Translations under genes and position numbers: made by a program
In this document: one piece after another, positions 63,000 to 64,000 of the stretch
How the letters are laid out: each line of letters starts with the position of its first letter
Numbering within the stretch: position 1 is the stretch's first letter
Notes under the pieces: model-generated
Seen by the model: the letters and a program-made list of their open reading frames with translations, nothing else
What the model was told of the DNA's origin: nothing
Database searches by the model: none
Origin: Flammeovirgaceae bacterium UBA2371
GTDB lineage: Bacteria; Bacteroidota; Bacteroidia; Cytophagales; Cyclobacteriaceae
DNA length: 64,000 nt
NCBI GenBank assembly: GCA_002345965.1
Contig: DDTF01000054.1
Coordinates: forward strand, 11,102-75,101
Reading direction: 5' to 3'

Positions 63000-63632
63000 T
63001 TAACCAAATGTTCTATACGCCATATATCCCAAACCAGAAAACATGCATCCCATAAAACCTAAAACCAACGGCAGAAACCACTGCTCCCAGAAAGTGTTAA
63101 CCATTACTGAGTTAGGATTTTCAGGATCTACAAGAACTTCTACTTGCTCGCCAATTTCAAATGAACGACTGGAGGAACTGGTACTGCTCTTGTAGGTGCG
63201 TTTGACTCCCTGATAATGGTATTCGAAAATAGGAGTGTACATGGTAGAGCCCCCATTTTCACTATCACTAAAGTAACTATCGTAGCTAATTAGTTTACCC
63301 ATTGTAGAAGTTGAGCCTTTTATAAAATTGTAATTATAGATGATAAGGTAGATAACAACGGATAGCATGACCAATCCTCCTATCATAAATGACAACCCAA
63401 TAATTTTACCTAATCCTCCACCAGAAGGTTGCTGCTGTTGATCATTGGCTTCGCGGTATTCATTCAAAAGTTCGGATTCTTGAAAATCGTCCACTTCTTG
63501 TTCTAGCTTTTCTGCCAGTAGTAAGGCTTGATCAGGATTGATGCTCAATGTTTGTTGCAGATACCTTACCGCTTCAAGTTGGTCGCCTCGAAGTAACAGT
63601 TCGATGGCATGTTCTTTTTGCTCCGGAGTCAT
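63000..63632 (-). CDS. DUF3592 domain membrane protein
   Basis: A 210-residue protein. The N-terminal helical segment (residues 1-~60) is TPR-like: ELLLRGDQLEAVRYLQQTLSINPDQALLLAEKL. One TM helix is at ~75-100, then an extracytoplasmic DUF3592 domain (~105-175, STMGKLISYDSY, TPIFEYHYQGVKRTY), and a second TM at ~185-205. DUF3592 is of unknown function. It is a monocistronic minus-strand gene divergent from rpoD. Confidence 0.85.
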   Translation of the reverse strand: MTPEQKEHAIELLLRGDQLEAVRYLQQTLSINPDQALLLAEKLEQEVDDFQESELLNEYREANDQQQQPSGGGLGKIIGLSFMIGGLVMLSVVIYLIIYNYNFIKGSTSTMGKLISYDSYFSDSENGGSTMYTPIFEYHYQGVKRTYKSSTSSSSRSFEIGEQVEVLVDPENPNSVMVNTFWEQWFLPLVLGFMGCMFSGLGYMAYRTFG

Positions 63633-63962
63633 AAAAATGGTATTTCACCAAATTAAATAAATAACTGAGTTCAAAAGTGTATCAATGGCATGATAGTGGT
63701 GTAAATAATCTAGCAAGGGGTCCTTATTTGGAAGAATAAGGTGATTGTTAACCTTTTTAGCGCTTTTACTTTGAAATGTCGATTTTTTTTCTTATTATAT
63801 AGAAATGTCAATTATTTCACTCTTTTAAGTTTATCGCAATGTCTCTTTTGAAATAAGAGACAACATTTCCGCACCCTCTGTATAACGAAAAATCAAGCCG
63901 CTTTGGCAACAGCTTATTTTTTGTTGAGTATCCAAAATATTTTATTCATCCAAAATCGAAAC
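63633..63962 (+). other. rpoD upstream region (330 bp)
   Basis: This divergent non-coding stretch between the DUF3592 gene and rpoD is AT-rich. It holds a direct repeat GAAATGTCxATT (two copies near 63770 and 63802) and the hairpin at 63840-63862. I found no clear TTG/TAnnTTTG pair; a TAAGTTTA at ~63826 is one mismatch off. Confidence 0.4.
63840..63862 (+). repeat. Inverted repeat in the rpoD leader
   Basis: TGTCTCTT (63840-63847) and AAGAGACA (63855-63862) form an 8-bp perfect stem with a 7-nt loop, about 100 bp before the rpoD ATG. There is no T-run after it. It could be an operator or an RNA leader structure. Confidence 0.4.
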
Positions 63963-64000
63963 ATGAGACAATTAAAAATTACCAATAGAATTACCAATCG
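63963..64000 (+). CDS. rpoD: RNA polymerase principal sigma factor, first 12 codons
   Basis: The last 38 bases encode MRQLKITNRITN and part of codon 13. Bacteroidota RpoD proteins characteristically begin MRQLKITxxITNR, so this is the start of the housekeeping sigma-70 gene cut by the window edge. Only these residues are seen. Confidence 0.85.
   Translation, partial: MRQLKITNRITN

Noticed and set aside
1..64000. CRISPR arrays, insertion sequences, prophage or integrase genes
   Set aside because: No spaced direct repeats, transposase, integrase or flanking duplications were seen on either strand.

Overview
The window is chromosomal DNA from a member of the Bacteroidota, most likely of the order Cytophagales. 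Several things point there. One protein has a type IX secretion (T9SS) C-terminal sorting domain. The start of a principal sigma factor at the right edge reads MRQLKITNRITN, the Bacteroidota RpoD N-terminus. Many genes are preceded by the Bacteroidota -7 promoter element TAnnTTTG instead of an E. coli-type -10. The regulator types (propeller-Y_Y_Y histidine kinases, LytS/LytTR pairs), a DUF5690 transporter and numerous outer-membrane beta-barrels fit as well. There is no phage, insertion sequence or CRISPR array, and no sign of recent transfer. This is a dense, mostly housekeeping region with an extracytoplasmic and regulatory flavour.

Layout. 1-9.3 kb: 2-oxoacid:ferredoxin oxidoreductase (korAB) with a divergent ferredoxin, a three-gene metabolic operon (nitronate monooxygenase-like, metallo-beta-lactamase-fold, aminotransferase), two coupled DUF2157-like membrane proteins and nnr. 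9.4-16.3 kb: a minimal T9SS-tagged protein, a tandem universal stress protein, asnS, the rpoN - PAP2-like - enoyl-CoA hydratase operon, then a beta-barrel gene and tRNA-Arg(ACG) driven from back-to-back promoters. 16.5-20.9 kb: a small unknown protein, a DUF5690 transporter, an ECF-type sigma factor overlapping a one-helix membrane protein, and a TPR/propeller secreted protein. 20.9-31.6 kb is the regulatory core. It has a propeller histidine kinase with its NarL-type regulator and an exported metalloprotease. A four-gene minus-strand unit follows: a solenoid protein of ten 34-residue SDHY repeats, a LytS kinase, a degenerate LytS kinase and a LytTR regulator.

31.8-47.9 kb: glycosyltransferase, TrmH-type RNA methyltransferase, TPR histidine kinase, RlmI-like methyltransferase, typA, TPR protein, DUF4136 lipoprotein, beta-barrels, guaA with an LpoA-like TPR/periplasmic-binding lipid-side protein, hutI, OsmC, apt and a Lon-N-domain protein. 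48.1-54.2 kb: an mlaEFD lipid transport operon and the fused B12-dependent isobutyryl-CoA mutase icmF, which has a palindrome in its promoter. 54.2-60.3 kb: a cluster of exported hydrolases (amidohydrolase, sulfatase, PLP enzyme, M20 peptidase) that looks like a scavenging island. 60.3-64 kb: MaoC-like hydratase, a protein resembling only the N-terminal part of IF-2, a tiny membrane protein, an amidohydrolase, a DUF3592 protein and the beginning of rpoD.

The best candidates for something undescribed are the SDHY-repeat / kinase / pseudokinase / LytTR unit (27.2-31.6 kb) and the IF-2-N-like orphan protein (60.9-61.7 kb). Functional assignments rest on motifs read by eye; no database search was possible.
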